Of a stretch of 64,000 nucleotides of DNA, positions 8,305-18,700 are shown piece by piece. Origin of the DNA: Aquisalinus luteolus (lineage in GTDB: Bacteria > Pseudomonadota > Alphaproteobacteria > Caulobacterales > Parvularculaceae); contig NZ_VCJR02000001.1 of NCBI RefSeq assembly GCF_009712425.2, positions 620,001 through 684,000 on the forward strand, given 5' to 3'. The position numbers and the translations under genes are program-made. Position 1 is the stretch's first letter; every line of letters begins with the position of its first letter. Under the pieces are notes generated by a model. It saw only the letters and a program-made list of their open reading frames with translations, ran no database searches and was not told the origin of the DNA.

Positions 8305-9513
8305 ATGGCAGACGCTTATATTTACGACGCCGTCCGCACCCCGCGCGGCAAGGGCAAGCCCGATGGCGCCCTGCATGAAATCACCCCGGTCCAGCTCGCC
8401 GCCCAGGTTCTCGAGGCTGTGCGCGACCGCAACGATCTCGACACTGAAAATGTCGACGACGTCATCCTCGGCTGCGTGATGCCGGTGGGCGAGCAGGGCG
8501 CGAACATCGCCCGCACCGCCGTGCTGCAGGCCGACTACGCCCAGACGACCGCCGGCGTGCATGTGAACCGCTTCTGCGCCTCGGCGCTGGAAGCGACCAA
8601 CATGGCCGCGGCCAAAGTCATGTCCGGCGAGGCCGATATGGCAATCGGCGGTGGCGTTGAATCGATGTCCCGCGTGCCCATGGGCTCCGATGGTGGGGCG
8701 ATGGTTTCCGACCCGGCAGTGGCGATCAAGAACTACATCGTGCCGCAGGGTATCTCCGCCGACATCATCGCGACCAAATACGGCATCTCCCGCGACGATG
8801 CCGACGCCTATGCGGTGGAAAGCCAGAAGCGCGCCGCCAAGGCATGGGAAGAGGGCCGGTTCAAGGGCTCCATCGTGCCGGTGAAGGACGTGCTCGGCCT
8901 GCCGGTTCTGGATCATGACGAGACTGTCCGTCCGGACACGGACATGCAGAAACTGGGCTCGCTCAACCCGTCCTTCGCCATGCTGGGCGAGATGCCGGGC
9001 TTTGACTATGTCGCGATCCAGAAATATCCCGAGCTTGAAAAGATCAACCACGTCCACCACGCGGGCAATTCATCCGGCATCGTCGACGGTGCCGCGGCGA
9101 TCCTCGTCGGCTCGAAGGAAATCGGCGAGAAGCTGGGCCTGAAGCCGCGTGCCAAGATCCGCGCCATGGCATCGGTCGGGTCGGAACCGACCATCATGCT
9201 GACCGGGCCGGAATTCGTCACGCAAAAGCTGCTGAAACGTGCCGGCATGGACAAGAAGGACATCGACCTTTGGGAGCTGAACGAGGCGTTTGCCTCGGTC
9301 GTCCTGCGCTACATGCAGGCGATGGACCTCGACCATTCGGAGATCAACGTCAATGGCGGCGCCATCGCCATGGGCCACCCGATGGGCGCGACCGGCGCGA
9401 TGATCCTGTCGACGGCGCTCGACGAGCTGGAACGCTCCGGCAAGGAAACTGCGCTCGTCACGCTGTGCATCGGCGGCGGCATGGGCACGGCAACCGTCAT
9501 TGAACGCGTTTAA
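8305..9513 (+). CDS. fadA: Acetyl-CoA acyltransferase (3-ketoacyl-CoA thiolase), beta-oxidation
   Basis: Last step of fatty-acid beta-oxidation: thiolytic cleavage of 3-ketoacyl-CoA to acetyl-CoA and a shortened acyl-CoA. 402 residues from ATG 8305, preceded by AGGAAAGGA; frame extension upstream to 8014 is not credible. Thiolase signatures are present: nucleophile Cys91 in [35 protein letters not shown] with the catalytic His, and Cys388 in [10 protein letters not shown]. It lies 21 bases before fadB on the same strand, so they form an operon coding both subunits of the multienzyme complex. The order here is fadA then fadB. Confidence 0.96.
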   Translation: MADAYIYDAVRTPRGKGKPDGALHEITPVQLAAQVLEAVRDRNDLDTENVDDVILGCVMPVGEQGANIARTAVLQADYAQTTAGVHVNRFCASALEATNMAAAKVMSGEADMAIGGGVESMSRVPMGSDGGAMVSDPAVAIKNYIVPQGISADIIATKYGISRDDADAYAVESQKRAAKAWEEGRFKGSIVPVKDVLGLPVLDHDETVRPDTDMQKLGSLNPSFAMLGEMPGFDYVAIQKYPELEKINHVHHAGNSSGIVDGAAAILVGSKEIGEKLGLKPRAKIRAMASVGSEPTIMLTGPEFVTQKLLKRAGMDKKDIDLWELNEAFASVVLRYMQAMDLDHSEINVNGGAIAMGHPMGATGAMILSTALDELERSGKETALVTLCIGGGMGTATVIERV

Positions 9514-9534
9514 TTCAGGGTACGGAGATATATC

Positions 9535-11727
9535 ATGTCATATGAAACCATCAAATTCGACGTCGACAGCGACGGCATCGCCCTGATCACCATCGATCTG
9601 CCTGACCAGTCCATGAATGTCTGGAACGCGCAGCTGATCGAAGATTTCGAAAAGGCGGTCGACGAAGTCCTGTCCAATGACGACATCAAGGGCGCGGTTA
9701 TCGCGTCCGGCAAGGAGTCGGGCTTCATGGCCGGTGCTGATCTGCGCATGCTCGGCGATTCTTCGGAGAACCCGTCCGTGCAGGAAGTGTATGAGGGTGC
9801 GACGCGCCTCAACAAGCTGTTCCGCAAGATGGAGACGGGAGGCAAGGCCTCGAAAGACCTGTCCAAGGGCGCTTACACCAAGCCGTTCGCTGCGGCGATC
9901 AACGGCCTCGCCCTCGGCGGCGGGCTGGAGGTCTGCCTCGCCTCCCATTACCGCGTCGCCTCGGACTCGCCGAAGGTTCAGATCGGCCTGCCGGAAGTGC
10001 TCGTCGGCCTGTTGCCGGGTGCCGGTGGCACCCAGCGCGTGCCGCGCCTTGCCGGTATCCAGAACGCCATGCAGATGTGCACGACCGGCTCTTCGATGAA
10101 GGCGGAGCAGGCGAAATCGCAGAACCTGATCCACGACATCGTGCCCCATGACGATTTGGTCGCGAAAGCGAAGGAATGGGTGAAGGCCAACCCGAAAGTG
10201 CGCCAGCCCTGGGACGAGGCGAAGTTCAAGTTCCCCGGCGGGCAGGGTGCGATGGACCCGCGCGTCGTGCCGATCTTTGCCGGCTCCGCGGCGATGGCCC
10301 AGAAGCAGACCTTCCACAACATGCCGCAGGTCGACAAGATCCTGTCCTGTATCTACGAGGGCTCGATCGTGCCGATCGATGTCGCCCTGCGTATCGAGAG
10401 CAAGTATTTCACCTCGCTCCTTCTCTCCGACCAGACCCAGAACATGATCCGCACCCTGTTCATCAACAAGCAGGCGGCGGAAAAGGGCATGGCCCGGCCG
10501 AAATCGGTCGATCCGGTCAAGCTGACCAAGGTCGGCGTTCTCGGCGCCGGCATGATGGGGGCGGGCATCGCCTATGTCACCGCCCGTTCCGGGATGGAGG
10601 TCGTGCTGCTCGACCGCGATGTCGATGCGGCGGAGAAGGGCAAGGACTATTCCCGCAAGCTCAACGACAAGGGCATCTCGAAAGGCAAGCTGACCAAGGG
10701 CAAGTCCGAGGAAATGCTGGCCCGGATCAAGACCACAGCCGACTATGATGACCTGAAAGATGTCGACCTGATCATCGAGGCCGTATTCGAGGACCCGAAG
10801 GTCAAGGCAGACGTGATCAGGAAGACCGAAGCCGTCATCGGCAAGGATGTCGTCTTCGCGTCGAACACCTCGACCATCCCGATCACGTCGCTGGCGAAGA
10901 ATTCAGAGCGTCCTGACCAGTTCATCGGCATTCACTTCTTCTCGCCGGTCGACAAGATGCCGCTCGTTGAGATCATTCCGGGCGACGCGTCCGGCGACCT
11001 GCCGCTGGCGGCAGCCCTCGACTACGTCAAGGCGATCAAGAAGACACCGATCGTCGTTTCCGACACGCGCGGCTTCTACTGCAACTCCGTTGTTGTTCCC
11101 TATCTGAACGAGGCGGCGCGCATGGTGAAGGAGGGGATCAACCCGGCCCTCATCGATAATTGCGCCCGCAATCTCGGCATGCCGGTCGGCCCGCTCGCCC
11201 TGATGGACGAGACGAGCCAGGAGCTTGGCTACAAGATCATGATGTCGGCGCGCGAGGAGATGGGCGATGCATATCAGCCAACCGGTGTCGATGACCTGCT
11301 TGAAAAGTTCGTCGTCGAGCTTGGCCGCAAGGGCCGCAAGTCCGGGGGTGGCTTCTATGAATATCCGGAAGACGGCGGCAAGAAATATATCTGGCCGGGC
11401 CTGAAGGATCACTTCCCGCTCGCCGACAACCAGCCGAGTGCTGAGGAAGTCGAAGAGCGCCTGCTGTTTATCCAGCTCGCCGCCGTCGCCAAATGCTACA
11501 GCGACGATGTCGTTCATGATCCGCAGTCTGCCGATCTCGGCGCCATTTTCGGCTGGGGCTTTGCACCCTGGACCGGCGGGCCGATGAGCTATATCGACAC
11601 GATCGGTGTCGAGGACTATGTGCGCCGCGCAGATGCGCTGGCCCAGCAGCATGGAGAGCGCTATGCACCACCGGCGTCATTCCGCAAGAAGGCGGAAGAG
11701 GGCGGCAAGTTCTACGCTGCTGCCTAA
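9535..11727 (+). CDS. fadB: Multifunctional enoyl-CoA hydratase / 3-hydroxyacyl-CoA dehydrogenase
   Basis: Alpha subunit of the beta-oxidation complex, hydrating enoyl-CoA and oxidising 3-hydroxyacyl-CoA with NAD. 730 residues. The N-terminal crotonase domain (about 1-190) shows MAGADLRML and INGLALGGGLEV for the oxyanion hole, then GLPEVLVGLLPGAGG with a catalytic Glu. The dehydrogenase domain begins near residue 320 with the Rossmann motif GVLGAGMMGAGIAY, followed by SNTSTIPI, IGIHFFSPVDKMPLVEII with the catalytic His-Glu pair, and a C-terminal helical domain. ACGGAG precedes the start. A terminator follows the gene, closing the fadAB operon. FadB and FadJ types cannot be told apart with confidence by eye. 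Confidence 0.95.
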   Translation: MSYETIKFDVDSDGIALITIDLPDQSMNVWNAQLIEDFEKAVDEVLSNDDIKGAVIASGKESGFMAGADLRMLGDSSENPSVQEVYEGATRLNKLFRKMETGGKASKDLSKGAYTKPFAAAINGLALGGGLEVCLASHYRVASDSPKVQIGLPEVLVGLLPGAGGTQRVPRLAGIQNAMQMCTTGSSMKAEQAKSQNLIHDIVPHDDLVAKAKEWVKANPKVRQPWDEAKFKFPGGQGAMDPRVVPIFAGSAAMAQKQTFHNMPQVDKILSCIYEGSIVPIDVALRIESKYFTSLLLSDQTQNMIRTLFINKQAAEKGMARPKSVDPVKLTKVGVLGAGMMGAGIAYVTARSGMEVVLLDRDVDAAEKGKDYSRKLNDKGISKGKLTKGKSEEMLARIKTTADYDDLKDVDLIIEAVFEDPKVKADVIRKTEAVIGKDVVFASNTSTIPITSLAKNSERPDQFIGIHFFSPVDKMPLVEIIPGDASGDLPLAAALDYVKAIKKTPIVVSDTRGFYCNSVVVPYLNEAARMVKEGINPALIDNCARNLGMPVGPLALMDETSQELGYKIMMSAREEMGDAYQPTGVDDLLEKFVVELGRKGRKSGGGFYEYPEDGGKKYIWPGLKDHFPLADNQPSAEEVEERLLFIQLAAVAKCYSDDVVHDPQSADLGAIFGWGFAPWTGGPMSYIDTIGVEDYVRRADALAQQHGERYAPPASFRKKAEEGGKFYAAA

Positions 11728-11750
11728 ATGATCAGCCTCAGGACATAAGA

Positions 11751-11781
11751 AAAGCCCCGCCGGTCTGGCGGGGCCTTTTTT
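11751..11781 (+). terminator. Intrinsic terminator after fadAB
   Basis: GCCCCGCC (11754-11761), loop GGTCT, GGCGGGGC (11767-11774), then a T run. A-rich sequence on the other side would let it serve the converging EF-hand gene too. Confidence 0.9.
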
Positions 11782-11796
11782 GTCGAGATCTAAGCC

Positions 11797-12456
11797 TTAA
11801 CCTGCGGCATCCATGTCAGTCTCGGTTTCCTGTTCAGCGGAAACTTCAAGGCCGGTAAAGCTCTGGGCGAAGGCGTCAAGCTCGCTATCGATCAGCAACT
11901 CGTCACCGTCGGCGTCAGCGTCGAGGAATGCGCTGGTGCCTTCCGAAACGAGGATCGTCGCATCAACGGCGCCGTCAACATTCAGTTCGGCAAAGCGGGC
12001 GCTGGCAGCGGCGGCAACCTTGTCTTCGCTCTTCGCGCCTTCATAAAATTCGCTGGTGTCACGCTCCATCATGTCGGCGATGGCGCCAGAAGACGAAATA
12101 TCAACACCCATGCGCGTACCGGCCGAGGCAATCGACATGTCGAGGTTGACGGCATAGTCATCGACCATCGTGTTGGAAACACCACGCGTGAACGCTTCGA
12201 ATTCTGCCTCGTCGAGCAGCTCGTCGGCATTTTCGTCAGCCGCGGCAAACTGGTTCTCCGTCAGCTCGGTCAGTTCGTCCTGAGTCAGGCCGTCGACTTC
12301 AACTTCAGCCGTGGTGTCAGTATCGATCTGTGCCTCGACAGCTTCTGTCTCTGTCGTCAGCTCGACATCGCTTTCTACATCCTGAGCCATGGCAGCGCCG
12401 AGGCTCAAAATAGAGGCCGATGTCAGTGCGGTAGCATATTTCATAAAATTAGTCAT
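11797..12456 (-). CDS. Secreted EF-hand calcium-binding protein
   Basis: 219 residues with a Sec signal peptide (ALTSASILSLGAAMAQ, cleavage after AMA) and a highly acidic mature part. Two EF-hand-like loops are visible: ADENADELLDEAEF (about residues 72-85) and DADADGDELLIDSEL near residue 180. The first departs from the consensus at the glycine position. The middle section (about 95-165) has no recognisable domain. It stands alone, converging on fadB. Likely periplasmic or extracellular calcium binding; role unknown. A second, shorter secreted EF-hand protein is encoded at 46,658-47,035. Confidence 0.75.
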   Translation of the reverse strand: MTNFMKYATALTSASILSLGAAMAQDVESDVELTTETEAVEAQIDTDTTAEVEVDGLTQDELTELTENQFAAADENADELLDEAEFEAFTRGVSNTMVDDYAVNLDMSIASAGTRMGVDISSSGAIADMMERDTSEFYEGAKSEDKVAAAASARFAELNVDGAVDATILVSEGTSAFLDADADGDELLIDSELDAFAQSFTGLEVSAEQETETDMDAAG

Positions 12457-12630
12457 TGGATCATCTCCTGTCTAATCAGAATACAGAGCAAACATACCAA
12501 CACGGCGTTTGTTCCGATCAAAAGGAGATTGGAGCCAACTAAGGCAGGAATGTGCCGATACGGGGGAATTGCTGCCCAATAAGGGGCATTTCAGGGCCAG
12601 TTAAAAAGCGGCAAGAAAGGAACTTTTGCG

Positions 12631-13404
12631 TCAGCCGAGTTTGGAAAAGTCAGGCTTTCGCTTCTGCAGGAAGGCGGATACGGCTTCCTGCATTTCGGCA
12701 GACTTGATCCGCTCGCCGAACTTCATCATTTCCTCGCGCATCAGCGCTTCCATGCCCGGCATGTGGTCGCCCTTCATCAGGCGCTTGGTCTGCCGCACGG
12801 CTTCCGGCGGGCGCTCGGAGATGCGCCTGGCGATGGCGAGCGCCTGGTCGGTGAGGGCGCCGGGGGAGACCACACGGTTTATCAGCCCCAGCTGTTCGGC
12901 CCGTGCCGCCGTCATCCGGTCACCTGCGATGAGGAATTCAGCCGCGCCGCGCCAGCCGATCGCTGCGGGGAAAAGCTGGGAGGATCCGGCCTCCGGCACA
13001 GCGCCGAGATTGACGAACGGTGTCTGGAAGGTTGCGCCCTCCGCAGCGAGAATGAAATCGAAATGCAACAGCAGCGTCACGCCGATCCCGACCGCCGGGC
13101 CATTGACCGCGGCAACAAGCGGCTTGTCGCAGCGGGCCGCCGCCATCATCAACCGGAATGTCGGAAAGGAATCGAGATCGTCCGGTTCCGGCGCGAAGAA
13201 CGATGCCATGTCGTTTCCGGCCGTAAACGTGTCGCCGCGCCCTTCCAGCAGCAGGACGCGCAGGCGGTTGTCCTTCTCGAACCGCTCGAAGGCATCGGCC
13301 AGTGCCCGGTACATGTCCGGCAGGATCGCGTTCTTCTTTTCCGGTCGGTTGAAGGCGATCCGCAGAATGCCGTCCTGGCTCGTGATGTCGATCTGCTCGG
13401 TCAT
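12631..13404 (-). CDS. Enoyl-CoA hydratase/isomerase family protein
   Basis: Crotonase-fold protein of 257 residues from MTEQIDITSQ; AAGGAGA lies at a good distance upstream, so the 24-residue upstream extension is rejected. Seen are FNRPEKKNAI, the oxyanion-hole pair TAGNDMASF and NGPAVGIGVTLLLHFD, and the catalytic region LGAVPEAGSS with one Glu. The first Glu of true hydratases (in the GG.CE.A motif) is replaced here, where VTLL stands, so an isomerase-like or other acyl-CoA activity fits better than a full hydratase. The substrate is unknown. It is monocistronic and lies near fadAB. Confidence 0.88.
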   Translation of the reverse strand: MTEQIDITSQDGILRIAFNRPEKKNAILPDMYRALADAFERFEKDNRLRVLLLEGRGDTFTAGNDMASFFAPEPDDLDSFPTFRLMMAAARCDKPLVAAVNGPAVGIGVTLLLHFDFILAAEGATFQTPFVNLGAVPEAGSSQLFPAAIGWRGAAEFLIAGDRMTAARAEQLGLINRVVSPGALTDQALAIARRISERPPEAVRQTKRLMKGDHMPGMEALMREEMMKFGERIKSAEMQEAVSAFLQKRKPDFSKLG

Positions 13405-13521
13405 GGCGATGTCCCGGTCTCCTTCAGGTCGCGTCTCTCTCATCCCTACTTGACGCAGGCGGGCAGGTGGAGGCAAGGCTTTGTGACAGTTGGCGCGTCA
13501 CGAGACGGGAGAGGGCGGCGC

Positions 13522-14259
13522 ATGAAGATCGCGATCATCGAGACGGGCATTCCGCCTGAGGGCCTCGACAGGGCCCATGGCACTTATCCGGACATGTTCC
13601 GTGCCATGCTCGCCCCGTATTTCCCCGATCTTGAGACGACGGATCATCCGGTTTACGAAGGGGCAGACCTGCCAGCGCTGGATGCTGCAGAAGGCTTCCT
13701 CATCACCGGCTCGCCCGCCGGAGTGTATGAGGATCATGACTGGATCGAACCGCTCGCGACCTTCATTCGGGACACAATCGCGGCGGAAAAGCCCGTCGCG
13801 GGCATCTGCTTCGGTCACCAGATCATGGCCCATGCGCTGGGCGGCACGGTGCGCAAGTCCGACAAGGGCTGGGGCGCAGGCATCCACACCTATGAGATGA
13901 TCGATACGGCCCCGTTCATGACCGGCGAGGCACTGCCGCGAATCGCCTGCGCGGTCTCCCACCAGGACCAGGTGATCGAGGCGCCGGCTGATTCTGTGCG
14001 TCTTGGCGGCTCGCCCTTCTGCCCCAACGGCATTCTTTCTTATGCAGGTGGCAAGGGGCTGTCCTTCCAGATGCATCCTGAATTCACCCATGAGTTTGCG
14101 CTGGCGCTGATGGAGCTACGCTCCGACCGCATCCCCGACGATGTCCGCGCGCTGGCCCGCCCGGGCCTTGCCCACGGCTCGGACCGGGAAACCATCGCCC
14201 GCTGGATCGCCAGCTTTTTTAAACCCACTTACTTGAGCAGGGAGCCTGACCATGGCTGA
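13522..14259 (+). CDS. Class I glutamine amidotransferase-like protein
   Basis: 245 residues, GMP-synthase-like class I GATase fold. The nucleophile elbow is GICFGHQIM with Cys96; the C-terminal His-x-Glu is in FQMHPEFTHEFA. TGSPAGVYEDHDWI matches the family. Such stand-alone proteins hydrolyse gamma-glutamyl bonds or supply ammonia, but the partner is unknown. The start at 13522 was chosen because it begins MKIAIIETG, the first beta strand of the fold; the longer frame is antisense to the hydratase gene. The gene overlaps the GST gene by eight bases, so the two are translationally coupled, which may hint at glutathione-related chemistry. Confidence 0.88.
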   Translation: MKIAIIETGIPPEGLDRAHGTYPDMFRAMLAPYFPDLETTDHPVYEGADLPALDAAEGFLITGSPAGVYEDHDWIEPLATFIRDTIAAEKPVAGICFGHQIMAHALGGTVRKSDKGWGAGIHTYEMIDTAPFMTGEALPRIACAVSHQDQVIEAPADSVRLGGSPFCPNGILSYAGGKGLSFQMHPEFTHEFALALMELRSDRIPDDVRALARPGLAHGSDRETIARWIASFFKPTYLSREPDHG

Positions 14260-14917
14260 CACGGACTTCACCCTCATCATCGGCAACAAGAACCTGTCGT
14301 CCTGGTCGCTGCGGCCATGGGTGCTGATGAAGCACTTTGAGATCCCCTTCGCCGAAAAGATGATTCGCCTCGACCAACCGGACACGCGCGCGACGATCAA
14401 GGATGTCTCGCCCTCCGGCCTCGTACCCTGTCTCATTCATGACGACACCCACATCTGGGATTCCCTCGCCATCGCCGAATATCTGGCTGAGCTTTATCCC
14501 GACCAGCATCTCTGGCCGCGCGGGCAGAAGGCGCGTGCTCTCGCCCGCTGCATGGCATCTGAAATGCATTCCGGCTTTTCAAGCTTGCGCGGCACTTGGC
14601 CGATGGATTTCGTCAAGGAAGGCAAGGGCCTGTGGGGCGGCCCGGGCGTGCGGAAGGACGTTACCCGCATCATCACCCTGTGGGAGGATGCGCTGGAGCG
14701 TTACGGCGCGTCGCTTGGCGGCCCGTTCCTGTTCGGGCGGTTCTCTATCGCGGACGCGATGTATGCACCGGTGGTCTCGCGCTTCCGCACCTATGGACCG
14801 CTCAGGGTGTCAGAGCCGATCGCCGAGTATCTTGAGGCGATGTGGACGCTGCCGGCGATGCAGGAATGGGGCGAGGGCGCCCGGAAGGAAGCCGATGCCG
14901 GCTGGTATCGCGGCTAA
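14252..14917 (+). CDS. Glutathione S-transferase family protein
   Basis: 221 residues. The N-terminal thioredoxin-like domain starts IIGNKNLSSWSLRPWVLMKH, where the SSW(S) stretch holds the catalytic serine of zeta/omega-like GSTs; SGLVPCLIHD supplies the cis-proline and DSLAIAEYLAELYP the glutathione gamma-glutamyl site. The helical C-terminal domain (about 90-215) has GRFSIADAMYAPVVSRFRTY. It overlaps the upstream amidotransferase gene. It ends two bases before the stop of the converging Zur-like gene. Substrate unknown. Confidence 0.92.
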   Translation: MADTDFTLIIGNKNLSSWSLRPWVLMKHFEIPFAEKMIRLDQPDTRATIKDVSPSGLVPCLIHDDTHIWDSLAIAEYLAELYPDQHLWPRGQKARALARCMASEMHSGFSSLRGTWPMDFVKEGKGLWGGPGVRKDVTRIITLWEDALERYGASLGGPFLFGRFSIADAMYAPVVSRFRTYGPLRVSEPIAEYLEAMWTLPAMQEWGEGARKEADAGWYRG

Positions 14918-14919
14918 GA

Positions 14920-15342
14920 TCACGCGCAGCGCGAGCAGCGGCCTTTTATTTCCAGCCGTGCCGCTTCCATGCGAAAGCCTTTTTCGGCGACCACGGCCTT
15001 GATGTTCGATTCGACCGACGGGGTGGCGGAGACGCCAGTGTCGATTTCTTCCACGTTGGAACAGCTCTCGCAGACCAGGAATGACTGGATCTGGTGCGGC
15101 TCGTCGTGATTGCACAGCACATAAGCGTTCAGCGCGTCGAGCTTGTGGACAAGGCCCTTGCCCTCGAGCCCCTCAAGCGCGCGGTAGATCGTCATCGGCG
15201 CGCGTACGCCCTTGGTTTTCAGGATGTCCAGAAGGTCATAGGCCTTGAGCGGCTGCCCGGCCGACTTCAGGGCGCTATAGACAAGGGCCTCATTCTTTGT
15301 GAGCGTGCCCATGAAATCATCGTCGTGGTGATCGTGTGCCAT
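14920..15342 (-). CDS. zur: Fur-family transcriptional regulator, Zur-like
   Basis: 140-residue metalloregulator. A winged helix (about 15-75: ALVYSALKSAGQPLKAYDLL, then the recognition helix RAPMTIYRALEGLEGKGL) precedes a dimerisation domain with the structural zinc site CESCSNVEE and CSRCA at the end. The His-rich N-terminus (AHDHHDDD) and the spacing of the cysteines fit Zur more than Fur. Zinc-loaded Zur represses zinc uptake genes. A tandem repeat upstream (15374-15394) may be its own operator. No znuABC genes are in the window, so the Zur call rests on sequence alone. Confidence 0.8.
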   Translation of the reverse strand: MAHDHHDDDFMGTLTKNEALVYSALKSAGQPLKAYDLLDILKTKGVRAPMTIYRALEGLEGKGLVHKLDALNAYVLCNHDEPHQIQSFLVCESCSNVEEIDTGVSATPSVESNIKAVVAEKGFRMEAARLEIKGRCSRCA

Positions 15343-15373
15343 GTTGTAAACGTTTCCCGCGTTTGTTTCCCCG

Positions 15374-15394
15374 TGTTATATCAATGTTATATCA
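15374..15394 (-). promoter_or_regulatory. Tandem TGTTATATCA repeat, candidate Zur-box
   Basis: TGTTATATCA occurs twice in a row (15374-15383 and 15385-15394), one base apart, about 30 bases upstream of the zur-like start. The AT-rich TGTTATA core resembles Zur-type boxes of Alphaproteobacteria. An autoregulatory site is inferred, not shown. Confidence 0.4.
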
Positions 15395-15521
15395 TGGCTT
15401 GGCGCGCGTTTTAAGAGGGGCAAGGGGCAAAAATCCCGCTTTTGGGGAAAACTTCTTTTCCGTGGCTTTTGGCCGAGCGTCGCCCTGCGACCATTCTGAC
15501 CAGCGATAACATGCATTTTTC

Positions 15522-15548
15522 TTGACGGATTTTGGCATAATCTATAAC
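15522..15548 (+). promoter_or_regulatory. Candidate promoter upstream of glutamate synthase
   Basis: TTGACG (15522-15527) and TATAAC (15543-15548) are 15 bases apart, a little short of ideal. It lies about 215 bases before the gltB start, in the 419-base gap between zur and gltB. Nothing else is recognised in that gap. Confidence 0.4.
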
Positions 15549-15761
15549 TAGAGGCCAACAACGGCGGTATGTTCAGCCTGACTGGCTCCCCTTGCTGGCC
15601 CGAAGGCTATGGCTGCCGTAACGAAAACAGGCGACATCAGTACACCGCAGGATGACCGTCTCACACAAACAGATTGTGTGCTGGCGCGCTTCTGGCGGTT
15701 TTTTGCGCCACAAAAAACATGTAACGACCCGAATGCCGGCCTAACTGGGATAGAGTAATAC

Positions 15762-18700
15762 GTGACTGACAGACGGAATTTTATCGGACTTTATGATGCG
15801 GATGCGGACCATAGCGCCTGTGGCGTCGGCTTCCTGACCCGCAAGGACAGCGTTCAGAGCAATGACGTTCTCGTCAAGGCGCATCAGGCCCTGTGTTCGA
15901 TTCCCCACCGTGGCGGCATGAGCTCCGAAGGCGTCGGTGACGGGGCCGGGGTGTCCATCGACCTGTCGGAGAAATTCTTCCGCAAGATCGCCGGCGAGCC
16001 GGAGATGTGCCTGGGTGATTTTGGCGTCGGCAACTTCTTCATGCCCGATGACCGCACCATGCATGAGGAGGCGGCTGCCCTGATCGACGAGGCGCTTGCT
16101 CGCCAGAATATCGAGGTCATCACCATCCGCGACCTGCCGGTGAATATGGCGGCGTTGCGTCCAGCCGCGCGTCACCACCAGCTCAATATCCGCCAGTGGA
16201 TCTTCCGTTGTCCTGACGCGGCGAAGGACGAGGATGGGCACGCCTTTGACACGCTGATCTATCAGGCGCTGCTGGAGATCGAACAGGTCGCCTATACCGA
16301 TACGCGTTTTGCCGGGCTTTACCCGCTGTCGATGAGCGCCCGCACACAGGTGCTGAAAGGCCGTTTTAACTCGCACGAGATCATTCCGTATTTCGATGAT
16401 CTTGCCGACAGCGATCATGAGATCAACACGATCTTCTTCCATACGCGGTTTTCGACCAACACCGCGCCGCACCCCATCATGGCCCAACCCTTCCGGCTGA
16501 TGGCCCATAATGGCGAGCTGAACACCGACAAGAAGAACCGCTTGTCTGAGGATGCCATCGCCCGCATGAAGGGCCGCCGGATCATCTCGCCGAAAGGCCA
16601 GTCGGACTCTGCCCGGCTCGACCAGACACTCTATCGCCGCACGATCGAGGACGGTCTCGACCTCGTCACCGCCGTCGTCGCGATGATGCCGCCGGCCTGG
16701 GAAAACGATTCGCGCTATTCGCCGGAAGTGCGGGCGATGCTGGAGTATTTCTCCCTCTATGAGGAGAAGAATGACGGCCCCGCCGCGCTTATCTTCGGCA
16801 ATGGCAAGGTTGTCGGGGCGCGTCTCGACCGTCTTGGCCTGCGTCCGCTGCGCTCGGTCGAGACCGAAGAATATCTCTGTGTCACCTCAGAGGCAGGCCA
16901 GATCGATTTCCCGCCCAAGGATGTCATCCGCCGCGGCCGCATCGAATCCGGCGGCATGCTTTGGTACAGTCACGGTGAGAAAAAAGCCTACAACTCGCTG
17001 GAAACGCTGGAAATGCTGGCGAGCCGCGAGAACTATGCAGAGCTGCTGGGCAAGAGCCGTACGAACCTCATCGACCTGCCGCCGGCACCCGATGAGGCCT
17101 ATACGGACGATCCGGACTTCACCATCGCCCAGCGCTTCGTCTCCTGCGCCCTGAACCAGGAGAGCTTCAAGTTCATGCTCGACCCGATGCTGCAATCGGG
17201 CTCGGAAAAAGTCTCCGCCATGGGCTATGGCGCGGCGATCAACGCGCTCTCCGATCAGGAAGGCGGGGTTGCGAAATATATCTCCCAGCGTTTTGCGCAG
17301 GTGACGAACCCGCCGCTCGACTCCATGCGCGAGGCCGACGGCATGACCCTGCGCGTCGCACTGGGGCCAAAGCCGTCTTTCAACGTCTTTGACACCAAGC
17401 AGATAGTCGTCGAAACGCCGATCCTGAAAGCGGGCGACCTTGCCAAGATCCGCATGCAGAAAGATGTGAAGGTTGAGGAAATCGAGACTTGCTATGAGCC
17501 GGTCTATGGCGACACGACGAAGAACGCCGCTGCCATTCTCGAGGCCATGGAAAGGGTCTTCGACCAGGTCGAGGAGAAAGTCCGCGCCGGGGCGGGTATC
17601 ATCGTGCTCAGCGATCTCGGCATGAATGCGTCGAAGGCGCCCCTGCCGGGGCTTCTGGCTGTCGCCGGGGCGAACCAGCGTTTGATCCAGAAGGGCTTGC
17701 GCTTCTCTGCTTCCATCGTGCTGGAATCCGGCCAGTTCGCGTCGTCCCACCACGTCGCGGTGGCCCTCGGTTTCGGCGCGTCGGCGATCTGCCCGGTCTC
17801 CGTCTTCTGGCGGGCACAGCAGAAATTCCCCGATGATGTCGAGGGCGCGATCAACCGTTTCGTCAAGGCCGCCAACAAGGCGCTGATGAAGACGATGGGC
17901 AAGGTCGGTCTGTGTACGGCGGAAAGCTATATCGGCGGGGAATTCTTCGAGCCGAACTTCCTCGATACCAGCGATCCGGTGCTGAAGGAATTCTTCCCGA
18001 ACATGGTCTCGCCTGTGGGCGGGGTCGGGTTCGAGACGATCGTGCGCTCGTCTGCCGACTGGCATGAACGGGCCCGCCGCGTGCGCAATGAGGACGAGAT
18101 CCCGCTCCTCGGCCTGTTCAAGGAACGCGCTGAGGGAGCAGGACACTCATACGGCACGACGGCTGTGCGCGGCTTCGTCGAGATGACCGAAGAAGAAATT
18201 GCCATCCCGGCTATCCGTGAGCCAAAGGATGGCGAGCTGGAGCCAGCCAATGACGAGGATGCAGACTCCATGCGGCTGCTTACGCTGCAGGGTCTGAACG
18301 ATTCCTTCGGCATGGACGCTGACACCTACAAGTTTGCCGGCTTCGGTCGCCGCACGCCGGAAGAGATCGACTCCCAGGAAATCACGCCGCGCTATCGCGA
18401 GTTCATCCGCATCCTGACAGAAGAGCGCAACAAGCGCCCGGCTGCGCTGCGCGACGTTCTCGGCTTCCCGGCAGACATGCGCTTCTGCACAACGGAAGAA
18501 GAGTTCGAGGACGAGCTCTCCAAGCACGATGTCTACGGCAATGAAAGCTTCCTCGTACGCGGCCTCGACTGCCGCCCGGAAAATGACGGCATCTTCGAGC
18601 TGAAACTGACCGGCCAGCTGGCGACCGACTATGCCCGCCTGACAGTGCTCGCCCACGCGATCCGCAACCGCTTCGGCGATGATATCGTCTATGCCAAGCA

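Noticed and set aside
16887-18146. 419-codon open frame opposite gltB, and similar long frames opposite purA, serA and thiC
   Set aside because: No ribosome site, no recognised domain, and each mirrors the codon structure of the real gene on the other strand.
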